Source of the DNA: a virus | IMG/VR virus record: IMGVR_UViG_3300034117_000713 | Location: 87,089-151,088 of that record | Strand: one strand, 5' to 3' | Length of the DNA stretch: 64,000 bases | In this document: in pieces, positions 21,924-28,871 of the stretch | How positions within the stretch are numbered: position 1 is the first letter of the stretch | Layout: every line of letters starts with the position of its first letter | Translations under genes and position numbers: made by a program | The notes under the pieces: model-generated | Seen by the model: the letters and a program-made list of their open reading frames with translations, nothing else | Databases searched by the model: none | Told to the model about the DNA's origin: nothing

Positions 21924-22802
21924 TTAGACTCGCTTCATACAGGTTGTCTTGGCCATTGCAGTCCAGCTCTTTGGAAAGCTCTTACGCAGGTCTGCCAACT
22001 TCAGTACCATACGCAGGCTCAGCTCACGAAGCTTGCTCTGGTTCTGCTCTACGAAGGTAACAATCTCGTCTTTCACACACTGCTCGAAATCGTAGCGGTC
22101 CAACATGCCCTTTTCATTTACAACCTGCTTGATACGGAGTATCTTCTCACGATCAGTGTCCATCTGCAGATCGATGTAGTGGCAACGGCTTTCCAATGCA
22201 TCCAAGTGATCACGCAGTCGCTTAGACTTTACGTGCTCGAACTTAATATTAGTGATGAAGATGGCTGCACCTTTGAACTCAAAGCGATCTGGAATGCCTT
22301 CTGAGCGTAGCAAGCGGCTGTCAGTGTTCCAAGCAATGAAACGGCGTTCTGAACTGTCCAAGGCACCCTTAAGGATGTTCAGGCTCAGGTCTTCCATAAG
22401 GATTGAGTCGCAGTCGTCAAACACTACAACGTTACCTGCATCCGAGAACTCGTAGAGTTTAGCGTAGAGACCCAGTGCTGACATAGCACCTTTGACGATC
22501 TCAAACTTGGGCTTCTTCTCTGCTAAGGTATTGAAGAGGTCTGCTTTTTGCAGTACTGCCTCAACACCGTAGCTCTTGCCCACGCCCGGAGGACCCGATA
22601 CGATCATAGCACGGACATCACCTGACTTCACAGCCTTGGTCATCTCGTCCAGAATCTCAAAACGCTCGCCCAATCTGGCCAGGATCTCTTGATCTGTTTC
22701 ACGTGCCACGCGGTTCTCGTTGGCTTTGATAGCCTGTGTGTCAAACTCCAGAACGGTGGTGCCCTTGCTGGGTTTCTGTGCTGCCTTCTTTGCTGTTGCC
22801 AT
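21924..22802 (-). CDS. AAA+ family ATPase
   Basis: A 292-residue ATPase with Walker A GPPGVGKS (about 69-76), a Walker B-like VVFDDCDSIL (about 124-133), a sensor-like FITNIKFEH and a C-terminal helical lid. It resembles MoxR/replication-factor-type single AAA modules of phages. The substrate is unknown. It is first in an operon with two small genes and has a consensus promoter 31 nt upstream. Confidence 0.8.
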   Translation of the reverse strand: MATAKKAAQKPSKGTTVLEFDTQAIKANENRVARETDQEILARLGERFEILDEMTKAVKSGDVRAMIVSGPPGVGKSYGVEAVLQKADLFNTLAEKKPKFEIVKGAMSALGLYAKLYEFSDAGNVVVFDDCDSILMEDLSLNILKGALDSSERRFIAWNTDSRLLRSEGIPDRFEFKGAAIFITNIKFEHVKSKRLRDHLDALESRCHYIDLQMDTDREKILRIKQVVNEKGMLDRYDFEQCVKDEIVTFVEQNQSKLRELSLRMVLKLADLRKSFPKSWTAMAKTTCMKRV

Positions 22803-22832
22803 TTTGCTTCCTTAGTGTGTTGCGAAGTTAGT

Positions 22833-22861
22833 ATTATAACACCAATAGGGCCTAGTGTCAA
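22833..22861 (-). promoter_or_regulatory. sigma-70 promoter (AAA ATPase operon)
   Basis: TTGACA (22856-22861) and TATAAT (22833-22838) are spaced by 17 nt on the minus strand. Confidence 0.85.
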
Positions 22862-22880
22862 GCCCTATCAGTCTTACTTA

Positions 22881-23243
22881 TCAGTCCATACGCGAGCCAG
22901 CGTAGACCTTCTCCAAGCCCAATTTCTCTTTGAGCACCTCTGCGTATGCATAGGCACCTGCTTCCAGAACGTCGATGCTCTGTGCAGCCGCCTTGCCCGG
23001 ATTCCACAATTGCAGTGAACCGGTGTAGTCTTTGCGGAAGCCTGCGGCCAACAGGGCCTTGCCCAGTTTGGAGTTGCTACGGACGCCCCACACGTTAACC
23101 CAAGCAAAGCCACAAGCACCACGGTCGCCACCCATTTGGGCCAGCGTCTGCTTGCAGGCTGTACGAGCTTGGATTGCGGCTTCGTTACATGCGTCTTGGA
23201 CTGCGTCTGCGTTGAAAGTCTCTTTAGCGGCTACTGCGAACAT
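22881..23243 (-). CDS. conserved hypothetical protein
   Basis: A 120-residue protein with a helical N-terminus rich in Ala and Cys. It has the segment GDRGACGFAWVNVWGVRSNSKLGKAL (seen around residues 39-64), which looks like a compact conserved core. Single gene behind its own promoter. No function is recognised. Confidence 0.75.
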   Translation of the reverse strand: MFAVAAKETFNADAVQDACNEAAIQARTACKQTLAQMGGDRGACGFAWVNVWGVRSNSKLGKALLAAGFRKDYTGSLQLWNPGKAAAQSIDVLEAGAYAYAEVLKEKLGLEKVYAGSRMD

Positions 23244-23272
23244 AGTGTTTCCTTTGCGTTGTTTAAGTATGT

Positions 23273-23301
23273 ATTATATGGTAAAACCACAAACCTGTCA
23301 A
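23273..23301 (-). promoter_or_regulatory. sigma-70 promoter, -35 contains upstream stop
   Basis: TTGACA (23296-23301), 17 nt, TATAAT (23273-23278). The TGA stop of the gene at 23298-23552 lies inside TTGACA. The spacer holds GGTAAAACC (23280-23288). Confidence 0.85.
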
Positions 23302-23552
23302 CCTCTTTTGGTGTTGTATTTTCGCAACACACTGTCAGCTTCTTCCATCTCCTGATTGACTCCGTCGTAGCATTGTTCGATGGCCGCCATCTTCATCAGC
23401 TCTACGATGGAGCAAGCTTCGTCACGCAGGGCCTGTGTAGGCAGTGCCTTGATGAACTTCTGAACACCTGCAAAGTCTCGGCAGGCCCAGATGATGTCTG
23501 CTAGGACTCGCTGTTGGGCATTGAGCCCTTGGATTGTGAACTCAACTGACAT
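23298..23552 (-). CDS. small protein, unknown
   Basis: An 84-residue, mostly helical protein, last of a three-gene operon. Its ATG overlaps the preceding stop (TAATG). Its final codons and stop form the -35 region of the next promoter. A 28-bp piece of this gene end recurs at 25393-25420. Confidence 0.65.
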   Translation of the reverse strand: MSVEFTIQGLNAQQRVLADIIWACRDFAGVQKFIKALPTQALRDEACSIVELMKMAAIEQCYDGVNQEMEEADSVLRKYNTKRG

Positions 23553-23635
23553 TAGAACTCTCCCATGATGATCATTGCCAAACCCATAACGATGACGGGC
23601 ATCATAACAATAGCTAGGTTGATGTAGGCCTGCAT
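23552..23635 (-). CDS. 27-residue membrane peptide
   Basis: A short frame, MQAYINLAIVMMPVIVMGLA then MIIMGEF, forms a single transmembrane helix. It is coupled by TAATG to the gene downstream and lies directly behind another tiny membrane peptide. The size is below usual gene-calling limits. Its membrane character and coupling support it. Confidence 0.5.
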   Translation of the reverse strand: MQAYINLAIVMMPVIVMGLAMIIMGEF

Positions 23636-23636
23636 A

Positions 23637-23750
23637 TTAAACTCCTGCGATAAAAGAAAGGGCCAGCATGGTGTAGATTGCAATCAGTTGAGCGATACCA
23701 AAATGGAACATGGCCCAAATCACTGTACACCAACCTATCAATTTTAACAT
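23637..23750 (-). CDS. 37-residue membrane peptide
   Basis: A single hydrophobic helix over most of its length (MLKLIGWCTVIWAMFHFG...). It is the first gene after the promoter at 23777-23805, with an AAGGAG ribosome site 7 nt upstream. A holin-like or membrane-regulatory role is possible, but nothing proves it. Confidence 0.55.
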   Translation of the reverse strand: MLKLIGWCTVIWAMFHFGIAQLIAIYTMLALSFIAGV

Positions 23751-23776
23751 AGTCAACTCCTTGTTGCGATGTATGT

Positions 23777-23805
23777 ATTATAACGCCTTTTGGAAACCCT
23801 GTCAA
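23777..23805 (-). promoter_or_regulatory. sigma-70 promoter
   Basis: TTGACA (23800-23805), 17 nt, TATAAT (23777-23782). The leader ACATACATCGCAACAAGGAG recurs at other promoters of this region. Confidence 0.9.
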
Positions 23806-23813
23806 CTGGCGGG

Positions 23814-24203
23814 TTAATAGCCGTAGCCGTTGTCCTCGTCGTAGAACTCCGACTCTTCGTACTCTTCATCGGTCATCATGTACTCGTCACTGTCTTCAAA
23901 CAGCATGTCGTCCTTGAGCATCTGGTTCACAGCCTTGACGTCGACCTGCTTGGCGAGGTCCTTCCACAGTTGGGCTTCCAACTTGGCCAGTTTCTCATCA
24001 ATGTGAGCTTGGATGGTCTTCATCATAGCGTGATCTTGATTAGTGCCTACATTAGGGGCACACTCTTCGATCATGTCAAAGGTCTCTTGGAAGTTCAGAG
24101 CCTTCTCACCAGAGTTCTTGTTATAGGCTTTGCGGCTGGCACCTAGGAAGTTGATAGCGTGTTGCAGTTCCATAGGGCGGATAAGATCGTGCCAATTATA
24201 CAT
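23814..24203 (-). CDS. acidic protein, unknown
   Basis: A 129-residue protein. The N-terminal two thirds is helical (RPMELQHAINFLGASRKAYN...), and the last 40 residues are very acidic with many Tyr. An acidic tail of this type can mimic DNA or bind basic host proteins, which is inference. Single gene with its own promoter. Confidence 0.7.
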   Translation of the reverse strand: MYNWHDLIRPMELQHAINFLGASRKAYNKNSGEKALNFQETFDMIEECAPNVGTNQDHAMMKTIQAHIDEKLAKLEAQLWKDLAKQVDVKAVNQMLKDDMLFEDSDEYMMTDEEYEESEFYDEDNGYGY

Positions 24204-24232
24204 GTGAGCTCCTTTTGTGTTAGTGTGTATGT

Positions 24233-24261
24233 ATTATAACTTCAATCGATCTGGACGTCAA
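24233..24261 (-). promoter_or_regulatory. sigma-70 promoter inside upstream gene end
   Basis: TTGACG (24256-24261), 17 nt, TATAAT (24233-24238). The -35 lies in the last codons of the gene at 24242-24439. Confidence 0.8.
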
Positions 24262-24439
24262 CCACTTTTCCGTCACGGAATACGAAGTAGAGGTTCATGT
24301 TGCTGTAATAGACCCAGACGCATTCGTTGCCCGGAGTCATTGTATAGTGTGTGACCCGGGGCCAGTGCTTGGTCATGTACTCCTCAACTAGAATCACTTC
24401 TAGTGGGTTCAGCTTAGGGTGAATCGAGATGTCAGCCAT
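24242..24439 (-). CDS. small protein, unknown
   Basis: A protein of 65 residues from the ATG at 24439 (MADISIHPKLNPLEV...). It has a beta-rich C-terminal half (CVWVYYSNMNLYFVFRDGKV). It overlaps the upstream gene by 8 bp. The C-terminal strand pattern resembles that of the 48-residue protein at 31516-31662 (R-x-GKVID), so the two may be distant paralogues. Confidence 0.6.
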   Translation of the reverse strand: MADISIHPKLNPLEVILVEEYMTKHWPRVTHYTMTPGNECVWVYYSNMNLYFVFRDGKVVDVQID

Positions 24440-24644
24440 TCTTGAAATGCTCCATAAATTGATTGTTGATGATGTCCATCTCTTCTTTGAACACATAGAA
24501 GTCTGTAGTAGGATCGTAGTACAGACCTTCCTTGACATCGTAGTACAGAACACGACCGGAGAAGTTGAACGGACCCTCTAGTCCCTTGCGGGCACTGTAC
24601 TTGTCACGCATCATGTCTACGGTGTCCATTACGCGATATCCCAT
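24432..24644 (-). CDS. small protein, unknown
   Basis: A protein of 70 residues from the ATG at 24644 (MGYRVMDTVDMMRDKYSARK...). It is charged and globular. The start follows an AAGGAG site in the standard leader, so the longer upstream frame through the promoter is rejected. First gene of a two-gene operon. Confidence 0.65.
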   Translation of the reverse strand: MGYRVMDTVDMMRDKYSARKGLEGPFNFSGRVLYYDVKEGLYYDPTTDFYVFKEEMDIINNQFMEHFKNG

Positions 24645-24674
24645 GTTCTGCTCCTTGTTGCTGTCTATGTATGT

Positions 24675-24703
24675 ATTATAACGCCTTTTGGATAACCTGT
24701 CAA
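24675..24703 (-). promoter_or_regulatory. sigma-70 promoter
   Basis: TTGACA (24698-24703), 17 nt, TATAAT (24675-24680). The spacer contains CCAAAAGG, like the promoter at 23777. Confidence 0.9.
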
Positions 24704-24712
24704 CCAGTAGGG

Positions 24713-24937
24713 TTATAGCCATTCCTTGTAGTCGCCCATCTCTTCGTTGTCGTTGAAGCCTGCGGTGTAGGCCACGATCTCATCGGGTGTCATGTCCTTG
24801 AGGATGACACGCCCTGAAGCTTTGGTGTCGCCCAGGTAGTAGTGGGGATTGTAGTCCCTGCGGTAGTAGCTGTCTGCCATACCGCGATCATAAGGACCAC
24901 CGTGTCGTGTGTCCATCTCAATGTGCTCTCTTACCAT
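24713..24937 (-). CDS. small protein, unknown
   Basis: A 74-residue protein, rich in Tyr, Arg, His and Asp (YDRGMADSYYRRDYNPHYYLGD). Its C-terminal TPDEIVAYTAGFND segment could be a short helical motif. It overlaps the upstream gene by 7 bp. Last gene of a three-gene operon. Confidence 0.65.
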   Translation of the reverse strand: MVREHIEMDTRHGGPYDRGMADSYYRRDYNPHYYLGDTKASGRVILKDMTPDEIVAYTAGFNDNEEMGDYKEWL

Positions 24938-25248
24938 ACCAACTCCTTAGATGCAAAACGGATCTTACCTTCGTAGTCCAGCTGGCTCTGCTCAAACTCT
25001 GTAAGGTAGTCGTCCTTGACAATGCGGAAGTCGATCACAGTCTCACGGAAGTGATCGTTGTCTGACTCGATCTGTGCTCGCAGGCACATGACCGCCATGG
25101 TAGCATCAGTAGAGCCACCTTTGAACTTCTTGACCACGTAGTCCGAACCGCCTTTGGCTTTCCAGTACTGTGGGCACTCGTTCTTACCGTCCCAATCATG
25201 GGCACCGTAGTTCTCGTAGACCTGGGTTGTGATTAACAGTTTAGCCAT
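24931..25248 (-). CDS. conserved hypothetical protein
   Basis: A 105-residue protein beginning MAKLLITTQVYENYGAHDWDG. It has a beta-strand start and an acidic, charged remainder. The N-terminal block (TQVYENYGAHDW) looks like a conserved motif of a small phage family that I cannot name. Middle gene of the operon from 25370. Confidence 0.7.
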   Translation of the reverse strand: MAKLLITTQVYENYGAHDWDGKNECPQYWKAKGGSDYVVKKFKGGSTDATMAVMCLRAQIESDNDHFRETVIDFRIVKDDYLTEFEQSQLDYEGKIRFASKELVW

Positions 25249-25258
25249 GTCCTGCTCC

Positions 25259-25342
25259 TTAGAGTTTAGTGATGATCCAGCACTTGATAGCGAAGATTGC
25301 CGCTACGATCAGTGTGGTTACGATAATTTCAGTTCCTGTCAT
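25259..25342 (-). CDS. 27-residue membrane peptide
   Basis: MTGTEIIVTTLIVAAIFAIK followed by CWIITKL forms one transmembrane helix. It is the first gene after a consensus promoter with an AAGGAG site 8 nt upstream. It is the third membrane micro-protein in this region. Confidence 0.55.
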   Translation of the reverse strand: MTGTEIIVTTLIVAAIFAIKCWIITKL

Positions 25343-25369
25343 TGTGTGCTCCTTGCTGTCTATGTATGT

Positions 25370-25398
25370 ATTATAGCAAGGTTTTACCACTCTGTCAA
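25370..25398 (-). promoter_or_regulatory. sigma-70 promoter (duplicated cassette)
   Basis: TTGACA (25393-25398), 17 nt, TATAAT (25370-25375). GGTTTTACC lies in the spacer on the plus strand (25380-25388). The 28 bp upstream of and including the -35 match those at 23296. Confidence 0.9.
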
Positions 25399-25431
25399 CC
25401 TCTTTTGGTGTTGTATTTTTACAACAAAGGT

Positions 25432-25465
25432 GAGCCCCGCGATGCTTCACAGCAGGGCGGGGCTC
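25432..25465 (-). terminator. strong hairpin, likely terminator
   Basis: GAGCCCCGC (25432-25440) pairs with GCGGGGCTC (25457-25465), 9 bp perfect. It lies between the HTH gene end and the next promoter. A second CCTGGG/CCCAGG hairpin follows on the right (about 25474-25495). Confidence 0.7.
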
Positions 25466-25513
25466 GGGGGTTTGCCTGGGACACTACCCCCAGGACTTAG
25501 GAGCGAGCTCTCT

Positions 25514-25783
25514 TTAAACTAGGCCGAGAGCCATAGCCTTATAACCTGCGGCAATCAACTTGCGGCTTGGTTGACCCATCACATACTCTGTGACTGCAAC
25601 ACCGTTACCGGCTTTGCGGTTGTTTGCATACACTGCAAAACCGCTTTGACGAATGCGACTGACTTCAGCTGTGACATTCTTAATACCGAAACGCTTTGCA
25701 GCCTGAGCAGGAGTTACTGCTTCGCCTGACTTCAATGCTGTGAATAGCTTACCGGTTTTGGTTTCTGGGTTAATTGTTTTCAT
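25514..25783 (-). CDS. small helix-turn-helix DNA-binding protein
   Basis: An 89-residue protein. Residues 22-50 (AVTPAQAAKRFGIKNVTAEVSRIRQSG, seen as helix-turn-helix) resemble a winged-helix or MarR-like recognition unit, followed by a short wing with basic residues. It is a candidate phage transcription regulator in the early region. It is transcribed from a weaker promoter (TTGATT-17-TATACT). Confidence 0.7.
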   Translation of the reverse strand: MKTINPETKTGKLFTALKSGEAVTPAQAAKRFGIKNVTAEVSRIRQSGFAVYANNRKAGNGVAVTEYVMGQPSRKLIAAGYKAMALGLV

Positions 25784-25823
25784 AATAGTTTCCTTGTTTT
25801 AGACTGCTGTGCAGTTAATAACA

Positions 25824-25852
25824 AGTATACATAACCTAGACTGGTAAATCAA
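25824..25852 (-). promoter_or_regulatory. weaker sigma-70-like promoter (HTH gene)
   Basis: TTGATT (25847-25852), 17 nt, TATACT (25824-25829). It departs from the consensus used by its neighbours. Confidence 0.5.
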
Positions 25853-26067
25853 CCACGAATTTTGCCAAACTCTCTGCCCACATAGTGTGCAATCAGTTCT
25901 CGTTGGATTTGGGTAATGAGATCACCGTGATCATCGTTAACCACAAACCTTACAGGGCAACGGCCCCATTTGGCTGTACGATTAAACTCGGCAAACCATT
26001 TGCGATGTTCTTTATCTTTGGCGTCAAACACTACCCAGGGACGCCCGTGCAGTTGTAAGCGGCTCAT
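25849..26067 (-). CDS. small protein, unknown
   Basis: A 72-residue basic protein with the segment GRPWVVFDAKDKEHRKWFAEF followed by WGRCPVRFVV. It overlaps the upstream membrane protein gene by 4 bp. Its end overlaps the -35 region of the HTH promoter. Function unknown. Confidence 0.65.
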   Translation of the reverse strand: MSRLQLHGRPWVVFDAKDKEHRKWFAEFNRTAKWGRCPVRFVVNDDHGDLITQIQRELIAHYVGREFGKIRG

Positions 26068-26294
26068 TTGGTGCTCGAAGTGTTTGTAGACTTGAAGAAA
26101 CTACCAACGAAGCCCAAGACCGCACCCATATCAAATGCGTCAAGTGCCAGGCCAGTAACCTGATTCAGCGTTACATTGACCACAGGGAACAACAAGTTCA
26201 CACACCAGCCAACAATGCCGCCGACCAGCGTGGTCAGGATCACTACAAAGAACAGCGTGGCCAGCACGCCAGCAATTGCTAAAAATGCTTTCAT
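26064..26294 (-). CDS. membrane protein, unknown
   Basis: A 76-residue protein with a hydrophobic N-terminal segment (about 3-38) and a second, weaker one (about 50-68). A signal-like start could also mean export. It has no clear promoter of its own and follows a hairpin at 26320-26362, so it may be read by partial read-through. Confidence 0.6.
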   Translation of the reverse strand: MKAFLAIAGVLATLFFVVILTTLVGGIVGWCVNLLFPVVNVTLNQVTGLALDAFDMGAVLGFVGSFFKSTNTSSTK

Positions 26295-26319
26295 TTCAAA
26301 CTCCTAAGTGTAAAAAGAC

Positions 26320-26362
26320 TGTGGGATCCAGTTTTCTGACCGAGTACTAAGACCCCACAGTA
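26320..26362 (-). terminator. hairpin, possible attenuator
   Basis: CTGTGGG pairs with CCCACAG at the two ends of a 43-bp stretch between the stop at 26365 and the start at 26294. It may terminate or attenuate transcription from 26814. Confidence 0.5.
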
Positions 26363-26364
26363 AA

Positions 26365-26757
26365 TCAGAACGGTGCGTCTTCGCTCTCAACAACCTTTGC
26401 AGGCACTTTGGCCTTGGCCTTGATAGACTCCAGCGTAGGCTTGACTGCCTTCTTTGCAGTGGCTTTGACTGCCTTGACCTTCTCAACCTTGCCAGTTGAC
26501 TTAGGTGCCTTGGGCTCACGCTTGCCCTGCTCTGCTTCTAGTGCAGCTCGGACTTCTTTGTTACCGTTGTCGAAGTTGATGCTCAACAGGTAAGTGACCA
26601 CATCCTCTTTGATCATAGGATGCTTCAACTCCAAGATATCAATATCAGTGTGACCGTTCTTGATCAGCACCTTGGTACGAAGGCTATCATTGCAATAGCG
26701 AACTTTGAACTTACCGTCCAGTTTAGAAACACCAGCGTGGGTAAAAGATTTAGACAT
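26365..26757 (-). CDS. protein with a Lys/Ala-rich histone-like tail
   Basis: A 130-residue protein. The N-terminal 80 residues form a small globular domain (MSKSFTHAGVSKLDGKFKVR...). The rest is a Lys/Ala/Pro-rich tail like bacterial histone H1-like proteins, ending in an acidic SEDAPF. DNA or RNA binding is likely from composition. First gene behind its own promoter. Confidence 0.7.
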   Translation of the reverse strand: MSKSFTHAGVSKLDGKFKVRYCNDSLRTKVLIKNGHTDIDILELKHPMIKEDVVTYLLSINFDNGNKEVRAALEAEQGKREPKAPKSTGKVEKVKAVKATAKKAVKPTLESIKAKAKVPAKVVESEDAPF

Positions 26758-26813
26758 GTTAACTCCTTTGTGTATGTGTGTATGTCATCTGCGAACCGTT
26801 TCGCATTAATTAA

Positions 26814-26843
26814 ATTATAACACTGATTGGACGGCAGTGTCAA
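26814..26843 (-). promoter_or_regulatory. sigma-70 promoter, 18-nt spacer
   Basis: TTGACA (26838-26843), 18 nt, TATAAT (26814-26819). The leader to 26757 is longer (about 50 nt) than elsewhere and contains GCGAAACGGTTCGC, a short hairpin. Confidence 0.8.
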
Positions 26844-26855
26844 CCGTTTTTTGGT

Positions 26856-27038
26856 TTAGGCACCGTAGTAGGGGCTATAGATCTCCTCCTCTTGTGGCTT
26901 ATCTGCCACACCCATTTCTGCTAGCTCTCCAAGAACCATTTCGACTGGACAGCCTAACTCGGCTGCAATCTGTTTGGCACTCAGGCCGTCAATGTACAAC
27001 TCTTGAATGTCGTAGCTCAGTTCTGCCATTTTACTCAT
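26856..27038 (-). CDS. small helix-turn-helix-like protein
   Basis: A protein of 60 residues from the ATG at 27038. The segment IDGLSAKQIAAELGCPVEMVLGEL looks like a sigma-factor-type or resolvase-type helix-turn-helix. The 27038 start is chosen because AAGGA lies 7 nt upstream. An in-frame ATG at 27071 would add 11 residues. Confidence 0.6.
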   Translation of the reverse strand: MSKMAELSYDIQELYIDGLSAKQIAAELGCPVEMVLGELAEMGVADKPQEEEIYSPYYGA

Positions 27039-27070
27039 AGCCATTTCCTTTTTACTTTTAAAGCCTGTCA

Positions 27071-27577
27071 TTAATAGTTTTCGCCTTCTGCTACCAATGC
27101 AACAAGGCCCTGGGCCTCATCCATTGTAGCCCAGACGCCGTCTGTAGCATAGCAGCGTACAAACCACGTAGCCACGCCGTCGACGTTGCGGAGGATGTAG
27201 TCGTATTCTTCTTGCTGTGAGCAGTCGAAGTATTCGTCTGCGTTCTTGTACTTGTTGACGCTGATCTCTTCGCCACGGTCACGTGCGTAGAATGTAGTGT
27301 AACCTGCTTCGTTAGCCAAGTCAATTTCTGTTTGGATCTTGGCCCGCTTCAAAGCGTCAGTCTCATTGTAAGCAGGGCTAAAGGGATGCTTCTTGCCAAT
27401 GTTCTTGCCTAGCGAACTAATGCCGCCCATGTCAATCAAGTCACGCAGTTTGAACGGGTCGGAGTAGTGCTCCTGCAGGGTCTTGCCGTTGTAGTCCAAG
27501 TAGCCGTCCCAGTGGCAGTAGACCTGCTCAACTGTGCCGTCTGCGAATTCCAATGCAATAGTGCTTCGTGTTCCCAT
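27071..27577 (-). CDS. conserved phage hypothetical protein
   Basis: A 168-residue protein starting MGTRSTIALEFADGTVEQVY and CHWDGYL. This N-terminal pattern (G-T-R-S-x-I, then VYCHWDGY) marks a widespread phage family without assigned function. The remainder is charged and ends in a beta-rich segment. First gene behind the promoter at 27610, coupled to the small HTH-like gene. Confidence 0.8.
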   Translation of the reverse strand: MGTRSTIALEFADGTVEQVYCHWDGYLDYNGKTLQEHYSDPFKLRDLIDMGGISSLGKNIGKKHPFSPAYNETDALKRAKIQTEIDLANEAGYTTFYARDRGEEISVNKYKNADEYFDCSQQEEYDYILRNVDGVATWFVRCYATDGVWATMDEAQGLVALVAEGENY

Positions 27578-27609
27578 TGTCAGCTCCTAGTGTGTTTGTG
27601 TAAGTGTTA

Positions 27610-27638
27610 ATTATAGCGTCTTTTGGATTGGCTGTCAA
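27610..27638 (-). promoter_or_regulatory. sigma-70 promoter
   Basis: TTGACA (27633-27638), 17 nt, CTATAAT (27610-27615). Confidence 0.85.
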
Positions 27639-27647
27639 TCAATGCCC

Positions 27648-27782
27648 TTACTTCTTGGCGGGCTTCTGTTTAGCTTCTTGAGCGGCGATCTTACCGCTGT
27701 AGGCTTTGCCTGCGGTGTGGATCAGGCCAGTCTTAGTGAAAGTAATAGTGCCGCCGGTGCTTGAAGCGATAGTCTTTTGCAT
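27648..27782 (-). CDS. small basic protein, unknown
   Basis: A 44-residue protein (MQKTIASSTGGTITFTKTGL..., ending KQKPAKK). A beta-like N-terminus is followed by a Lys-rich tail. It has its own consensus promoter and an AGGAC site 8 nt upstream. Too short for confident homology. Confidence 0.55.
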   Translation of the reverse strand: MQKTIASSTGGTITFTKTGLIHTAGKAYSGKIAAQEAKQKPAKK

Positions 27783-27808
27783 TTGAAGTCCTTGTTGTTT
27801 AAGTATGT

Positions 27809-27837
27809 ATTATAACAGGTTTTACCGACTTTGTCAA
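27809..27837 (-). promoter_or_regulatory. sigma-70 promoter, -35 contains upstream stop
   Basis: TTGACA (27832-27837), 17 nt, TATAAT (27809-27814). The TGA of the gene at 27834-28022 lies in the -35. GGTTTTACC is in the spacer (27818-27826). Confidence 0.88.
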
Positions 27838-28022
27838 CCGAAATAATTTTCTACGGCATCCTCAATGCCTTCTTCAAAGGTATCGCCGTAAAAGCCCTCG
27901 ATGTCCTGCTCAAAGAACTTCTCTAGCACTTTTGTAGAAGGAGTCTTGCCATTGAGTTCTTTAACGTAGGCCTTGACTGATTTGACAGCATGTTTTGGAA
28001 CAGTAATCGTGATCTTCATCAT
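27834..28022 (-). CDS. small acidic protein, unknown
   Basis: A 62-residue protein. A beta-strand N-terminus (MMKITITVPKHAVKSVKAYV) is followed by an acidic helix ending VENYFG. The start could be either of two adjacent ATGs, and AAGGAG lies just upstream. Second gene of the operon from 28302. Confidence 0.65.
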   Translation of the reverse strand: MMKITITVPKHAVKSVKAYVKELNGKTPSTKVLEKFFEQDIEGFYGDTFEEGIEDAVENYFG

Positions 28023-28029
28023 TTTCTCC

Positions 28030-28275
28030 TTAACCTAGCACAACAACGCGGCGGACGGACTCTTTGTAGTTGCCCGTTTCTTCGTCGTAGCAGTCCTCGT
28101 CGTCTACCATCTTGTCCATGCGGTGGTAGTCGCTGAACTCCACTACACCTTCGTCAACACGGCTCACGCTAGGAGCGACCTCAGTACGCCAGTGGTCACC
28201 GTAGCAGTAGCTGAAGTGAACTTCTGCTTCGGCATCCATGCATTGCAGTTGCTCGATGAGTTGTGATACTTTCAT
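28030..28275 (-). CDS. conserved small phage protein
   Basis: An 81-residue acidic protein starting MKVSQLIEQLQCMDAEAEVHF. This start (K-V-x-x-L-I-x-x-L-x-x-x-D-x-x-A-E-V) is shared by many small phage proteins of unknown role. The C-terminus is beta-rich and ends in RVVVLG. First gene behind its promoter. Confidence 0.75.
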   Translation of the reverse strand: MKVSQLIEQLQCMDAEAEVHFSYCYGDHWRTEVAPSVSRVDEGVVEFSDYHRMDKMVDDEDCYDEETGNYKESVRRVVVLG

Positions 28276-28301
28276 AGTGTGCTCCTTGTTGCGATATATG
28301 T

Positions 28302-28330
28302 ATTATAACATCAGTCTTTGAAAAACACAA
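28302..28330 (-). promoter_or_regulatory. sigma-70 promoter, weak -35
   Basis: TATAAT (28302-28307) with TTGTGT (28325-28330) at 17 nt. The standard leader and AAGGAG follow. Confidence 0.7.
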
Positions 28331-28580
28331 CCAATACCCGACCATTTTGGTCAAGTACTGCATAGCCTGCATCACTACGATCTGTGTTGCTATTACGCAA
28401 CACTTTGCCTGCTATGATCTTGACACTACGCTCGTTGACACTGTCGCTTACGTCATAGCCCGGGCTGTCTTCTACTGCCCCTTTAGCCGTGTAACTGTAC
28501 TTGCCTGCACAACCGCACATACAGGTCCCGGCCTTGCCCGAGTAAACTTTAGTGATGTTGCTGATGTTGACTGCTTGCAT
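28311..28580 (-). CDS. conserved small protein with a Cys cluster
   Basis: An 89-residue protein. AGTCMCGCAGKYSY (about 17-30) carries three close cysteines that could bind a metal. The C-terminus is a beta strand (GRVLVVFFKD) lying inside the next promoter. Single gene with a consensus promoter. Function unknown. Confidence 0.7.
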   Translation of the reverse strand: MQAVNISNITKVYSGKAGTCMCGCAGKYSYTAKGAVEDSPGYDVSDSVNERSVKIIAGKVLRNSNTDRSDAGYAVLDQNGRVLVVFFKD

Positions 28581-28606
28581 AGTGTGCTCCTTGTTGCGAT
28601 GTATGT

Positions 28607-28635
28607 ATTATAACAAAGATCTGTCCAACTGTCAA
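28607..28635 (-). promoter_or_regulatory. sigma-70 promoter, -35 contains upstream stop
   Basis: TTGACA (28630-28635), 17 nt, TATAAT (28607-28612). The TGA of the gene at 28632-28871 is inside the -35. Confidence 0.9.
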
Positions 28636-28871
28636 CCGATGCTGGCAGTAACCCTATCCGCTGTAGGGTCATATCGCAGGAACATTTTGGCACTGTCACT
28701 GCCGCCTTTGACCTCGTGGACAATGTGATAGCAGAACTCGCTGCCGTTAGTCATGCCCAGGAACTTGACCCCTGTGATAGCATAGCCGCTGATCTTGTTC
28801 TCAACGGCAATGGCTTTCATATGCTCGACAGGGATGTCGATCATGTAGCGAACGTTGGCTGCTGTGATCAT
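28632..28871 (-). CDS. small protein, unknown
   Basis: A 79-residue beta-rich protein (GYAITGVKFLGMTNGSEFCYHIV...). It overlaps the upstream gene by 4 bp and ends inside the next promoter. No family is recognised. Confidence 0.65.
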   Translation of the reverse strand: MITAANVRYMIDIPVEHMKAIAVENKISGYAITGVKFLGMTNGSEFCYHIVHEVKGGSDSAKMFLRYDPTADRVTASIG

